A DNA stretch of 64,000 nt, taken from assembly GCA_017937925.1 (NCBI GenBank), contig JAGBCQ010000019.1, positions 1-64,000 on the forward strand, read 5' to 3'. The notes beneath the pieces were generated by a model that was not told the origin of the DNA, did not search any database, and saw only the letters and a list, made by a program, of their open reading frames with translations. The position numbers and the translations under genes are program-made. Source of the DNA: Paraprevotella sp. (GTDB lineage Bacteria; Bacteroidota; Bacteroidia; Bacteroidales; Bacteroidaceae). Positions 17,999-26,275 of the stretch are shown one piece after another (positions within the stretch are counted from its first letter, which is position 1; every line of letters starts with the position of its first letter).

Positions 17999-19015
17999 TC
18001 AAACGCCTTTTTTCAATCTTCTTAAATCGAGTAAAAAGGCTAGTTTTGTATTGATGATATATGTGGTAACAAAACTGGCACAGAGTGACATTATTGCCAC
18101 GATGATATATGCGTGGGGCAGAACATCATTATGTAGCTGATGCAGAATACTTGAAAAGAGGGCGGGCATCACACCGGAAAAGAAATAGAAAGTGATAGTA
18201 TGTTGTCCGATGTAATTCAGTCTATTTAGGTCCGGTAACCATTTGCTGATACTGATAATGAATCCTAATCCTAACAAAATGGTTGCCATGCCGAGAGTGT
18301 TTAGCTTTATCGGTGCAATCATGGTTTCAATGGATGTTCCGCTGAATATTAAAACGAAGTAAGCGATGGTCATTACCAATGCACCATAGGGTTTTAACCA
18401 TTGGTCAATTTTGTTTTCATACCGTTGGTATGTACCGCCTAAACACAGAAAGAATGTGGCGACAAGCGCCGATTGCCAATGCCATGGAAAAGCTGTGTAG
18501 TGTTCTTCTCCCAAGTAAATACCTACCATCATGAATATGACTGATAGGAATAGGTAGCGTAAGATGTGCGTCTTAGTTATGAATATCAAGGTGAGCAAGA
18601 TAACTTGTGCCACCGTGAGTGCAGAAGTAAACCAATAACTTGTTCCTCCGATAACATCGTACATATATTGACTTAGACTGAGACCGGAATCATGAAACAG
18701 GCATTTGGGGATGTAGATGAATGATGCAAAGAGAATGGTTGGTATAGCCAAACGAAACATCAGATGTTTCAAGGCACTGATGTAGTCTTTACCCTTGTGT
18801 TCTTGACTTTCTGTGAGAGATGTAGGGTTGAGGCGTTTTCTGAAAAATAGGTAACCACTGATGAAGAAGAAGATGACGACTCTGAATGGGGTGAACAAAT
18901 CGGACAATAGCGAAGTGTCTTCTGTCATTTCATAGTATATTTCACTATGTCTGAGATATATGGCTATGATGCAGAGTGTACGCGCCGTGTTTATCCAGCT
19001 GATTTGTTTCTTCAT
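17999..19015 (-). CDS. Acyltransferase 3 family membrane protein
   Basis: The 338-residue product has ~10 membrane helices. The N-terminus ISWINTARTLCIIAIYLRHS is the family start with the conserved histidine, and FFISGYLFFRKRL is the second landmark. It is closest in style to the OatA/OafA and fucose 4-O-acetylase group, which acylate cell-surface sugars. It is convergent with the WecA-like gene with zero bases between stops, so it is not in the rightward operon. Upstream lies a repeat-rich gap. Substrate unknown. Confidence 0.85.
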   Translation of the reverse strand: MKKQISWINTARTLCIIAIYLRHSEIYYEMTEDTSLLSDLFTPFRVVIFFFISGYLFFRKRLNPTSLTESQEHKGKDYISALKHLMFRLAIPTILFASFIYIPKCLFHDSGLSLSQYMYDVIGGTSYWFTSALTVAQVILLTLIFITKTHILRYLFLSVIFMMVGIYLGEEHYTAFPWHWQSALVATFFLCLGGTYQRYENKIDQWLKPYGALVMTIAYFVLIFSGTSIETMIAPIKLNTLGMATILLGLGFIISISKWLPDLNRLNYIGQHTITFYFFSGVMPALFSSILHQLHNDVLPHAYIIVAIMSLCASFVTTYIINTKLAFLLDLRRLKKGV

Positions 19016-19355
19016 TACTGTGTGTTTATGATACCACGCTTGTTGTCATTCCGACCTCCAACTTCTGTCATTCCGAACCGTAGGTCTGCGCATGTAGGGG
19101 TTAAAATAAAGTACGTGAGGAATATCTTGCTTGTGTCCTCATAAAGATCCCTCGTCGCTTCGCTCCTTCGGGATGACAATCTCCCCTCCCTTGTGGAGGG
19201 GTTGGGGGAGGGTCAATCGCTTCGCTCCTTCGGGATGACAATCTCCCCTCCCTTGTGGAGGGGTCGGGGGAGGGTCTTTCTCCCTTGTGGAGGTGGCGGA
19301 GGACGGTCAATCGTTCCGTTGGAATGACATTCTTAGAGAGAAGGGGAGGTTCTTC
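19016..19355. repeat. Composite REP-like repeats between acyltransferase and rny
   Basis: No gene is visible. The gap carries the composite element in tandem: GATCCCTCGTCGCTTCGCTC + CTTCGGGATGACA + CTCCCCTCCCTTGTGGAGGGG + GGGGGAGGGTC, with two full copies at about 19146-19216 and 19217-19277, a decayed third to ~19310, and single TGACA modules at each end. The CCCCTCC/GGAGGGG part can fold into a hairpin with a 5-base loop. Confidence 0.75.
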
Positions 19356-20891
19356 TTATTTTGCGTAACTTACCGCACGTGTCTCGCGAATGACAGTAAT
19401 CTTAACTTGTCCCGGATAAGTCATTTCATCTTGAATCTTCTTGGCAATTTCACCGCTCAACGAGGCTGTTTGTTGATCGTCAATCTTGTCGGCGCCGACA
19501 ATGACACGCAACTCACGACCTGCTTGGATGGCATAAGTCTTGGTAACACCGGGGTAACTCATGGCGATATTTTCCAAATCGTTCAGACGCTTGATGTAGG
19601 CTTCTACGATTTCTCTACGTGCACCCGGACGTGCGCCACTGATGGCATCACAAACTTGAACGATAGGAGCCAATAACGAAGTCATTTCCATTTCGTCGTG
19701 GTGAGCGCCTATGGCATTGCATATCTCAGGTTTTTCTTTGTATTTCTCCGCCAACTTGGCACCATAGATAGCATGTGGCATTTCCGGTTCTTCGTCGGGT
19801 ACTTTACCTATATCGTGTAACAAACCGGCACGTTTTGCTTTCTTCGGGTTCAAACCTAATTCAGATGCCATGACTGCACATAGATTGGCTGTCTCTCGAG
19901 CATGTTGTAATAGGTTTTGTCCGTAACTACTACGGTATTTCATCTTTCCTACGATGCGTACCAACTCGGGATGTAAGCCATGAACACCGAGGTCGATTGC
20001 GGTACGTTTACCGGTCTCGATAATCTCTTCTTCCACTTGCTTGGTCACTTTAGCTACCACTTCTTCAATGCGTGCAGGATGGATTCTGCCGTCGGCAACC
20101 AATTGATGTAATGCCAAACGACAAATTTCACGACGTACTGGGTCGAATGCAGAGATTACAATTGCTTCAGGTGTATCGTCCACAACGATTTCAACGCCGG
20201 TAGCTGCCTCTAATGCACGAATGTTGCGACCTTCGCGACCAATGATGCGACCTTTCACTTCGTCGTTGTCAATATGGAATACGGTAACACTGTTTTCTAT
20301 GGCTGTTTCTGTAGCTACACGCTGAATACTTTGGATAACGATGCGTTTTGCCTCTTTGTTGGCTGTCATCTTGGCGTCGTCCATGATTTCGTTGATGTAG
20401 CTGGCAGCATTACTTTTTGCCTCGTCTTTTAATGATTCAACCAATCTGTCGCGTGCTTCTTCTGCACTCAAACCTCCGATTGCCTCCAACTTTTCACGTT
20501 CTTGTGCTTCAAGGACTTTCAGTTCTTCCTCTCGTTTCGTCAAACCGATTTGTTGGTTTTCCAAGCGTTTGCGGTCGGTCTCCAATTCGTTCTTTTTACG
20601 GTTGAGGTCGTCCTGACGTTGATTCAGACTGATTTCTCTTTGTTTTAAGCGGTTTTCTTGTTGTTGGATTTGTTGGTTACGTTGTTGTACTTCCTTTTCC
20701 AATTCCGCTTTTTTGTTCAAGAATTTCTCCTTGACTTCCAGCAATTTCTTTTGCTTGATTACTTCGGCTTCTTTTCCGGCTTCAGTCACGATTTGTTTGT
20801 ATTTGCTCGTTGCTACGAAGCGGAATATGGCAAAGCCTACCAATGCTCCTATGATGAGCGCTGCTACTCCGATGATTATAGTTATCTCCAT
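19356..20891 (-). CDS. rny: Ribonuclease Y
   Basis: RNase Y is a membrane-anchored endoribonuclease that starts mRNA decay. The 511-residue protein has an N-terminal membrane helix ([20 protein letters not shown]), a long coiled coil rich in K, E, Q and R (~30-190), a KH domain ([15 protein letters not shown] near 213-227) and an HD domain with HARETANL and LLHDIGK. It is the last gene of a leftward block with an unknown protein, a coiled-coil protein and ZapA. A hairpin with a U-tract lies in the 102-base leader between zapA and rny and may limit read-through. Confidence 0.97.
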   Translation of the reverse strand: MEITIIIGVAALIIGALVGFAIFRFVATSKYKQIVTEAGKEAEVIKQKKLLEVKEKFLNKKAELEKEVQQRNQQIQQQENRLKQREISLNQRQDDLNRKKNELETDRKRLENQQIGLTKREEELKVLEAQEREKLEAIGGLSAEEARDRLVESLKDEAKSNAASYINEIMDDAKMTANKEAKRIVIQSIQRVATETAIENSVTVFHIDNDEVKGRIIGREGRNIRALEAATGVEIVVDDTPEAIVISAFDPVRREICRLALHQLVADGRIHPARIEEVVAKVTKQVEEEIIETGKRTAIDLGVHGLHPELVRIVGKMKYRSSYGQNLLQHARETANLCAVMASELGLNPKKAKRAGLLHDIGKVPDEEPEMPHAIYGAKLAEKYKEKPEICNAIGAHHDEMEMTSLLAPIVQVCDAISGARPGARREIVEAYIKRLNDLENIAMSYPGVTKTYAIQAGRELRVIVGADKIDDQQTASLSGEIAKKIQDEMTYPGQVKITVIRETRAVSYAK

Positions 20892-20911
20892 TTCTTTTGT
20901 GTGTTTAATAT

Positions 20912-20965
20912 AAAAAAATCACGCACCGAACATCTGCCATATTTCAGGTCAGAAGTCTGTGCGTG
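20912..20965 (-). terminator. Hairpin plus U-tract between zapA and rny (terminator or small structured RNA)
   Basis: On the minus strand CACGCAC (20965-20959) pairs with GTGCGTG (20926-20920) at the base of a long, internally bulged hairpin, followed directly by seven U residues. It lies 21 bases before the rny ATG. It may simply end zapA transcripts. In other bacteria 6S RNA is encoded next to zapA, so a short 6S-like RNA is an alternative. Confidence 0.5.
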
Positions 20966-20993
20966 TATAGATCTCTCGGTTTTTAAAATTATC

Positions 20994-21296
20994 TTATTGT
21001 GCCTTTGATGCCAAAGTTTCTTCAAGGGTTTTCAACATTCGTTTCATGCTGTCCTCAAAGGGTTGTGTGTCATTGCGGAACTCGTTCTTCTTCATTGAAA
21101 GAGCGATGTCCAACGCTGTCATGCACATATAAGTTTCATTGCTTAAGTTGGAGTATTGCGATGCATAGTTGTTGTACCTTTGGTTTATCAACTTTTCCGC
21201 AGCTCTGTATGCCTCCTCATCCGTCCTTTTAATGGTAATGGACATGGGGCATGGTCCCAATCTCAAGTTTATAGTAAAGTATTCGCTGACTTCCAT
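20994..21296 (-). CDS. zapA: ZapA-family cell division protein
   Basis: The 100-residue product has the ZapA layout: a short beta-rich N-terminal half (FTINLRLGPCPMSITIKRTD), the conserved EEAYRAAEKLINQRYNNYAS helix start near residues 26-45, and a C-terminal helix. ZapA binds FtsZ filaments and stabilises the Z-ring in the cytoplasm. It follows the 97-residue coiled-coil gene by 6 bases and precedes rny, an arrangement common in Bacteroidales. The family call is good; it is divergent from E. coli ZapA. Confidence 0.85.
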   Translation of the reverse strand: MEVSEYFTINLRLGPCPMSITIKRTDEEAYRAAEKLINQRYNNYASQYSNLSNETYMCMTALDIALSMKKNEFRNDTQPFEDSMKRMLKTLEETLASKAQ

Positions 21297-21302
21297 GTTG
21301 CT

Positions 21303-21596
21303 TTATACATTTAAAAGTGCGATACACTTATCTACTTCACGCACCAACTTGGATATTCTTGACTTAGCATCTTTCATTTCTGTGCTACTGATGTCAATCA
21401 TCCTTGCTGTCTTTAAGTCGGCATATTCTTGTTGCAGTTGTGACACCTGTGCTTTGAGTCCGTTGATGGTTTGGTCTTTCTCCATCAAGGTCTGACTCAA
21501 TGTCGCATAACGGTCTTTTAAGGCTTGGTATTCCAACGCCAATTGTGTGACGCGTGCCTCTAATGTCCGTAACAGTGTTTCTCCTTCTGCTGTCAT
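21303..21596 (-). CDS. Small coiled-coil protein, probable division partner of ZapA
   Basis: The 97-residue protein is almost all predicted coiled coil with heptad leucines (LLRTLEARVTQLALEYQAL, then LKAQVSQLQQEYADLK) and no signal or membrane segment. Size and structure resemble ZapB, the coiled-coil protein that binds ZapA at the division site in other bacteria, but I cannot show homology. The gene starts 58 bases after the unknown gene upstream and ends 6 bases before zapA, which supports a shared mRNA and function. Confidence 0.75.
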   Translation of the reverse strand: MTAEGETLLRTLEARVTQLALEYQALKDRYATLSQTLMEKDQTINGLKAQVSQLQQEYADLKTARMIDISSTEMKDAKSRISKLVREVDKCIALLNV

Positions 21597-21654
21597 TTCA
21601 ATACCTTCTCGTTACAAAGTTATGAAAAAACTTTTAACGTCCCAAGTCTTTGCT

Positions 21655-22290
21655 TTATTTTTTGTCGTCGATGTCTTTCGGCTTCGGCTCTTTTTTAGCA
21701 AGCATTACGATTTGGAATACATATTCAGTCATCCAACTCTCACTGTATAGCAGGCGATGCTGGTACTGACGAATGTTGATACAAGTGCGGCGCACATTGT
21801 CATCTTTCCATTCGTTTTTTGTCAAAATATCATGAATGGTTTTTGCCGTCATCTCACGCAATGCCTTACGGAAGAAGGATGGAAGACGGAACTTCCATTG
21901 CATTAAGTTGCCCATCAGCATCATCAAGTCCTGGCTGAAACCTTGGAACATGAGCAGGTAACTTTTTATATCGTTGATGTTACGACAGTTACGTTTGATA
22001 CTTGCATCGATTTCTTTGAAGAATTCATCACTGATGCCGTACACGTCCATAAGCATACTTTTGCAACGTTTGCGTTCGCTGACGCCCAACTTATTATTAG
22101 CTGTAGGGATGTGCAAGGTTTGTTTAAAAATTCTAAGGTCGGGGAGTGCAGCGAGGTTGCTGATGCCCAATTGCATTGCCATGACCGCTTGGTAATATAC
22201 CCTGATGAGGGTCATGAAGTCTTCCATGCCACCAATACGGGTTTCGTTCTCGGTTGTGGCCTTTCCGAATAATTTAGATAATATTCCCAT
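21655..22290 (-). CDS. Conserved-looking protein of unknown function, upstream of zapA block
   Basis: I do not recognise a named family in this 211-residue protein. It is soluble, alpha-helical and basic, with an N-terminal MGILSKLFGK helix that could be amphipathic and a C-terminus rich in lysine and aspartate (KKEPKPKDIDDKK). It has motifs such as SYLLMFQGFSQDLMMLMGNL and NIRQYQHRLLYS. It is the first gene of the leftward block and has a perfect -7 box 26 bases upstream, so its promoter probably also drives the coiled-coil gene and zapA. Confidence 0.75.
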   Translation of the reverse strand: MGILSKLFGKATTENETRIGGMEDFMTLIRVYYQAVMAMQLGISNLAALPDLRIFKQTLHIPTANNKLGVSERKRCKSMLMDVYGISDEFFKEIDASIKRNCRNINDIKSYLLMFQGFSQDLMMLMGNLMQWKFRLPSFFRKALREMTAKTIHDILTKNEWKDDNVRRTCINIRQYQHRLLYSESWMTEYVFQIVMLAKKEPKPKDIDDKK

Positions 22291-22315
22291 TGAATGTCTT
22301 TTTCGTTATTTCTTG

Positions 22316-22323
22316 CAAAGATA
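22316..22323 (-). promoter_or_regulatory. -7 box (TATCTTTG) for the 21655-22290 gene and division block
   Basis: A perfect TAnnTTTG on the minus strand, 26 bases before the ATG at 22290. A second identical box sits ~86 bases further upstream inside the inverted repeat copy at 22402-22476. Confidence 0.6.
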
Positions 22324-22401
22324 GCAACAACGAGCGAAATAATATGAAGTTTACTTCAATATTTTTCACAGCGAGTGCCAATATATCTTCGTGATTTATC
22401 A

Positions 22402-22476
22402 CAAAGATAGTGCAAACCGAGAGAAACAAAAAGAAAACACAGTTTTATTTTTACTTCCGAGGTGCAGCCCTATGTT
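22402..22476 (-). repeat. Inverted copy of the promoter-bearing repeat seen upstream of hpt
   Basis: Read on the minus strand, this unit starts AACATAGGGCTGCACCTCGG, passes through CTCTCGGTTTGCACTATC and ends with the -7 box at 22409-22402. It matches the unit at 48-124 along its length with a few substitutions. It points toward the unknown protein gene at 21655-22290 and may act as its distal promoter. Confidence 0.75.
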
Positions 22477-22867
22477 ATTTAAGGATGATGCAAATGGAGA
22501 ACAGCAGATAAAATCACTTTAAAAATTCGGACGTCCGTCGTCGCGACGGCGGACGTCTTGCGTTTTGATGACGGACGTTCGTCAGTTTGACGACGAAAGC
22601 ACCTTGGTTTTCTTATATTATAATCTTAGTTCCGGACTAACGTTAGTGTGCTTGTCATCTCGAACGTATGTGAGAGATCTTTTTTTCTGACGATTCTTTA
22701 GAGATCCCTCGTCGCTATCGCTCCTTCGGGATGACAATCTCCCCTCCCTTGTGGAGGGGTCGGGGGAGGGGTCGGGGGAGGGTCTTCTTCTCCTTCGGGA
22801 TGACGAATATGTGATTTGGTTAAACTTATTTTGAGTTCAAGTGAATTTAAGCAATAAGTTTTTACAC
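22477..22867. repeat. Gap with GACGGACGTCC palindromes and composite REP-like element
   Basis: There is no credible gene. Two families of repeat lie side by side: GACGTCCGTCGTCGCGACGG / GACGGACGTTCGTC units at about 22528-22593, and the composite GATCCCTCGTCGC...GGGATGACA...CCCCTCCCTTGTGGAGGGG...GGGAGGGTC element at about 22700-22803, with a partial duplication of its GGTCGGGGGAGG end. Confidence 0.65.
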
Positions 22868-23425
22868 TTATTCTTTTCTTGATTTTATAAATTTCGCCGG
22901 GTTGCCTCCGACGATAGAATATTCCGGAAAATCTTTGGTTAATACACTTCCCATTGCGACGATTGTACCTTTTTTGATATGTCGTCCGGGAGTCAGTAAG
23001 GAATTTAAACCAATCCAGCAATCATCTTCGATAATCAATCTCTTTGTTTCTTTAAATCCTTGTTCAATGATAGGAATGTCTGTTCTTTTAAATTCATGAT
23101 TACGATGCAGTACATAGCAACGTCTTGATAGCATGACATTCTTCCCGATGATAGTATCCGAAGGAATTTCGGTATTGGCTCCTATGCCGGAGTCATCTCC
23201 CATTTCAATGTTACGTCCTGAACCGAATATGATTTTTCGGTTGATAGTCCTTATCTTTCCGCATTTTTTGAAAATGCGTTTACAGAGAAAGACTCTAAAA
23301 GCATTTGCTATTTTACCGCCAAAGATAGAGTATGAGTCCGGAAGGTAGGTCGCAAAACCGTAATATAAAGTGAGGCAAAGTAATTGTTTAATGGAAAAAC
23401 TTACTCCTTTTATTTTGATGTTCAT
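22868..23425 (-). CDS. Hexapeptide-repeat (LbetaH) acyltransferase
   Basis: The 185-residue protein has left-handed beta-helix hexapeptide repeats from about residue 70 (IIFGSGRNIEMGDDSGIGAN, then DTIIGKNVMLS) and the late VAMGSVLTKDFPEYSIVGGNPAK signature of the maltose/galactoside O-acetyltransferase and WcaF-like group, given here in part. The catalytic histidine is in RNHEF near residue 108. The N-terminal ~30 residues are hydrophobic. It probably acetylates a sugar of the surface polysaccharide. It stands alone downstream of the rmlA gene, separated from it by the CATGTTTCA cluster. Confidence 0.88.
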   Translation of the reverse strand: MNIKIKGVSFSIKQLLCLTLYYGFATYLPDSYSIFGGKIANAFRVFLCKRIFKKCGKIRTINRKIIFGSGRNIEMGDDSGIGANTEIPSDTIIGKNVMLSRRCYVLHRNHEFKRTDIPIIEQGFKETKRLIIEDDCWIGLNSLLTPGRHIKKGTIVAMGSVLTKDFPEYSIVGGNPAKFIKSRKE

Positions 23426-23446
23426 TTTAGATTGATTTTATCGCTG

Positions 23447-23589
23447 AAACATGCTGAAAGTTCCACGCGCGCGTATATACTATATAGTTTCAACGTCATG
23501 TTTCATGTTTCATTTTCTCTCAAAACCCATCTGTGGACGCGGGTTTTGGAGTGAAACATGATGTTTCACCATGTTTCATCCATGTTTCA
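23447..23589. repeat. Cluster of CATGTTTCA / TGAAACATG motifs at the 3' end of rmlA
   Basis: The 9-base motif CATGTTTCA or its complement occurs at 23447-23455, 23499-23507, 23506-23514, 23552-23560, 23570-23578 and 23581-23589, with an eight-of-nine copy at 23560-23568. The last copy contains the rmlA stop codon. Spacing is irregular, so this is not a CRISPR. Mixed orientation makes short palindromes such as TGAAACATGATGTTTCA. Confidence 0.75.
23522..23547 (-). terminator. Hairpin AAAACCC...GGGTTTT after rmlA
   Basis: AAAACCC (23522-23528) and GGGTTTT (23541-23547) can pair with a 12-base loop, making a T-ended stem on either strand. It lies 40 bases past the rmlA stop, in the middle of the CATGTTTCA cluster, and is a plausible transcription end. 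Confidence 0.45.
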
Positions 23590-24471
23590 CTCAAAAGTTT
23601 CCTCGCTCAGACGCATTAAATACTGTCCGTATTGGTTCTTTATCATAGGTTCTGCCACCTTGCGAAGCTGCTCTGAAGTAATCCAACCCTTACGATAGGC
23701 GATACCTTCAAGGCACGCCACCTTCAGTCCTTGGCGTTTCTCAATGACTTCGATAAACGTAGAAGCCTCAGACAAACTATCGTGTGTACCGGTGTCTAAC
23801 CATGCGAAACCACGTCCTAAAGTCTGCACTTTCAACTCTTTGTCAGCCAAGAAGTGCTGGTTGACAGTCGTGATTTCCAATTCGCCACGAGGTGAAGGCT
23901 TGATATTCGCTGCGACATCAACAACTTTGTTGGGGTAGAAATATAAACCCACCACAGCATAGTTGCTTTTGGGATTTGCGGGTTTCTCCTCGATACTCAG
24001 GCAGTTACCTTTTTTATCGAACTCAGCCACACCATAACGTTCCGGGTCGTTCACCCAATAGCCGAACACGGTTGCTTTGTTCTCCTGTTCAGCAGTTTCC
24101 ACTGCTTCGCGAAGCATCTTACTGAATCCTGCACCGTGGAAAATATTATCGCCTAACACCAAGCAAGCGCTATCGTTGCCTATGAATTCGCGTCCGATGA
24201 TGAAAGCTTGTGCCAATCCGTCGGGAGAAGGTTGCTCTGCATACTCGAACTTCACGCCAATATCGCTACCGTCACCTAAAAGACGGCGGAATCCCGGTAG
24301 GTCGTGTGGTGTGGAGATGATAAGAATTTCTCGTATTCCGGCTAACATCAGAACAGAGATGGGGTAGTATATCATTGGTTTGTCAAAGATAGGCAACAAT
24401 TGTTTACTGATACCTTTTGTGATGGGGTAAAGGCGTGTGCCTGAACCGCCTGCCAATACAATTCCTTTCAT
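23587..24471 (-). CDS. rfbA: Glucose-1-phosphate thymidylyltransferase
   Basis: RmlA/RfbA makes dTDP-glucose from glucose-1-phosphate and dTTP, the first step to dTDP-rhamnose and related sugars. The 294-residue protein has [20 protein letters not shown] at residues 8-27, NIFHGAG, and the [14 protein letters not shown] segment near 225-238. It supplies the substrate of RmlB (29499) and, after that, RmlC (28776), both on the opposite strand 4-5 kb away. The usual rmlD is not nearby. The stop codon lies within a CATGTTTCA repeat. Confidence 0.96.
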   Translation of the reverse strand: MKGIVLAGGSGTRLYPITKGISKQLLPIFDKPMIYYPISVLMLAGIREILIISTPHDLPGFRRLLGDGSDIGVKFEYAEQPSPDGLAQAFIIGREFIGNDSACLVLGDNIFHGAGFSKMLREAVETAEQENKATVFGYWVNDPERYGVAEFDKKGNCLSIEEKPANPKSNYAVVGLYFYPNKVVDVAANIKPSPRGELEITTVNQHFLADKELKVQTLGRGFAWLDTGTHDSLSEASTFIEVIEKRQGLKVACLEGIAYRKGWITSEQLRKVAEPMIKNQYGQYLMRLSEETFE

Positions 24472-24672
24472 ATGTTTAGTTTTTAAATTATTACTTTCTT
24501 TCCTTTTATAAGTTCCCTCGTCGCTCCGCTCCGTCGGGATGACAATCTCCCCTCCCTTGTGGAGGGGTTGGGGGAGGGTCTTCTTCGCTCCTTCGGGATG
24601 ACAATCTCCCCTCCCTTGCGGAGGGGTTGGGGGAGGGTCTTTCTCCCTTGCGGAGAGACTGTGTCGGGTCGT
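24472..24672. repeat. Composite REP-like repeats between rmlA and the glycosylphosphotransferase gene
   Basis: The gap holds two tandem copies of the composite element (about 24515-24580 and 24584-24640) with CCCCTCCCTTGTGGAGGGG and CCCCTCCCTTGCGGAGGGG hairpins, then a partial third. I see no gene. Confidence 0.65.
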
Positions 24673-26079
24673 CTAATAAGCGTTTTCCTCGTTACGCTTT
24701 ATCATATTCATCGCTGTACGCCAAATGATGCGTAAATCAAGTGTAAAGGTCCAGTTCTCCACGTACCAGATATCTGCTTTTACTCGGTTTTCCATCTGCT
24801 CCAATGTCTTGGTTTCACCTCTGAACCCTTGGCATTGTGCCCATCCGGTGATGCCGGGTTTAACGAGGTGTCGCACCATGTATTTATCTATCAACTGTGA
24901 GTATTGTTCGTTGTGAAGTAGCATGTGCGGGCGTGGACCGACCAAGCTCATGTCCCCCTTAAAGACATTGATAAGTTGTGGTAACTCGTCTATATTCGTC
25001 TTTCTCATGAAGTTGCCGAACTTGAATTTGCGTGGATCGTGTTCTGTCGCTTGTAGTTTGTCTGCATCGTCATTCACATGCATACTCCTGAACTTCAGGC
25101 AGGCAAATTCTCGTCCGTCCAATCCGTTGCGTTTCTGCTTAAACAGAATGGGACCCGGACTTTGGTGTTTAATGATAAGTCCCACGATTAAGTAGATGAA
25201 CGGAAAGAGCGTCAAGAGGAAGATGCCCGAAATAAATAAATCGAACATCCGTTTGATGAAGCGGTTTAAGGGGTCTTCCAATGGCTCGTTACGAGCACTT
25301 AACAGCATAGTGTTGCCTTGGTGTGTCAATACCATTTTCTTTGTCAGGAAATCCAAGAAAAGTGGTACGATGTAACAACGAATATGATGTTTCTCACAGT
25401 ATCTGAACACTTCTTTTGCTTCTCTCGTAAGTCCAGGTTCCGGTACGATGTAGAGGTCTGTCACTTCGTACCTGTTTTCTAAGTATCCGATAATCTCCTC
25501 ATGTGTTCCTAATCGTTCTATTTTCATTTCGTCAGGAATTTCTTTAGACGTAAAGATACCTTGAATCTTGAACCCGAAAGAGTGATTGCTCAGGGTTTGA
25601 TAGATGTTCATTAAGGCAATGGGAGAGCCTGCCAATACAACATATCTCAGATTGCGCCCTTTTGAGCGACTGCGTTTCAAGATATGATAACAGACCATAC
25701 GCTCAATACTTAAAAACGCAAAGAAGATACATGCTCCTAATGGAATATCTGTTTTAGAAAAGTCCACAGGATGTATAAAACTCATGATGCTCAAAGTAAA
25801 GAGCGTTTGTAAAGCGACCATATATATAGTTCTACCGATGATGGTGTCGCCATAAATGATGCGTTTCATAAAGAGCGGTGGAGCAATGTAGGCTGCCGGT
25901 ATGATTGCCAAAGCACCGATTATTATTTTGATTTTGAGAGGCAAAGGTAAGATGTACGCCAAATCCAAACCATGCGTTATGGCAAATGCCAACCAATAAC
26001 TTGTGGCGAGCAATACCATGTCGCTACAAGTGATGATGGTCTTGACGATGCCGGAGTCTTCTATATTTCTTATTTTCAT
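24673..26079 (-). CDS. Undecaprenyl-phosphate glucose/galactose phosphotransferase, WbaP/WcaJ type
   Basis: This 468-residue polyprenyl glycosylphosphotransferase has four to five N-terminal membrane helices, a nucleotide-binding-like middle part (LRYVVLAGSPIALMNIYQ near 144-161), one further helix near 280-300, and the C-terminal catalytic domain with KQKRNGLDGREFACLKFRSM, NIDELPQLINVFKGDMSLVG and VKPGITGWAQCQGFRG. It starts glycan synthesis by loading hexose-1-phosphate onto undecaprenyl phosphate. It is divergent from the Wzc gene. With the small transferase at 5880 and WecA-like protein at 16901, the window holds three initiating enzymes. Confidence 0.93.
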   Translation of the reverse strand: MKIRNIEDSGIVKTIITCSDMVLLATSYWLAFAITHGLDLAYILPLPLKIKIIIGALAIIPAAYIAPPLFMKRIIYGDTIIGRTIYMVALQTLFTLSIMSFIHPVDFSKTDIPLGACIFFAFLSIERMVCYHILKRSRSKGRNLRYVVLAGSPIALMNIYQTLSNHSFGFKIQGIFTSKEIPDEMKIERLGTHEEIIGYLENRYEVTDLYIVPEPGLTREAKEVFRYCEKHHIRCYIVPLFLDFLTKKMVLTHQGNTMLLSARNEPLEDPLNRFIKRMFDLFISGIFLLTLFPFIYLIVGLIIKHQSPGPILFKQKRNGLDGREFACLKFRSMHVNDDADKLQATEHDPRKFKFGNFMRKTNIDELPQLINVFKGDMSLVGPRPHMLLHNEQYSQLIDKYMVRHLVKPGITGWAQCQGFRGETKTLEQMENRVKADIWYVENWTFTLDLRIIWRTAMNMIKRNEENAY

Positions 26080-26233
26080 ATTCTCGGTCCTTCTTGTTGG
26101 TTCTAATTTGCGAATATATGTTTTTTTGTTTGCTGAGGCAACTGTTTAACGGAATAAATTTGACAAAATCCGAAAAAGCGCCTTTAAAACTATCTTTCCG
26201 TTGTCTTTTCTTGCAACATCCCCGAAAGATTCT

Positions 26234-26241
26234 TAATTTTG
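26234..26241 (+). promoter_or_regulatory. -7 box (TAATTTTG) for the Wzc-rmlC-rmlB genes
   Basis: A perfect TAnnTTTG match 34 bases before the ATG at 26276, in the 196-base divergent gap with the glycosylphosphotransferase gene. On the other strand only a degenerate box is seen (near 26112-26119). Confidence 0.5.
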
Positions 26242-26275
26242 CTTTTTCAAAGCATAACGATGTAATTTTTTTATT

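Noticed and set aside
19101..19310. 69-residue frame rich in [10 protein letters not shown]
   Set aside because: It is a translation of the composite repeat. The same kind of frame appears at 22698-23021, 29320-29547, 30652-30870, 35669-35956 and 35829-36074, all within repeats.
23447..23589. CATGTTTCA cluster as a CRISPR array
   Set aside because: The unit is only 9 bases, spacing is irregular, copies occur in both orientations and no cas genes are near.
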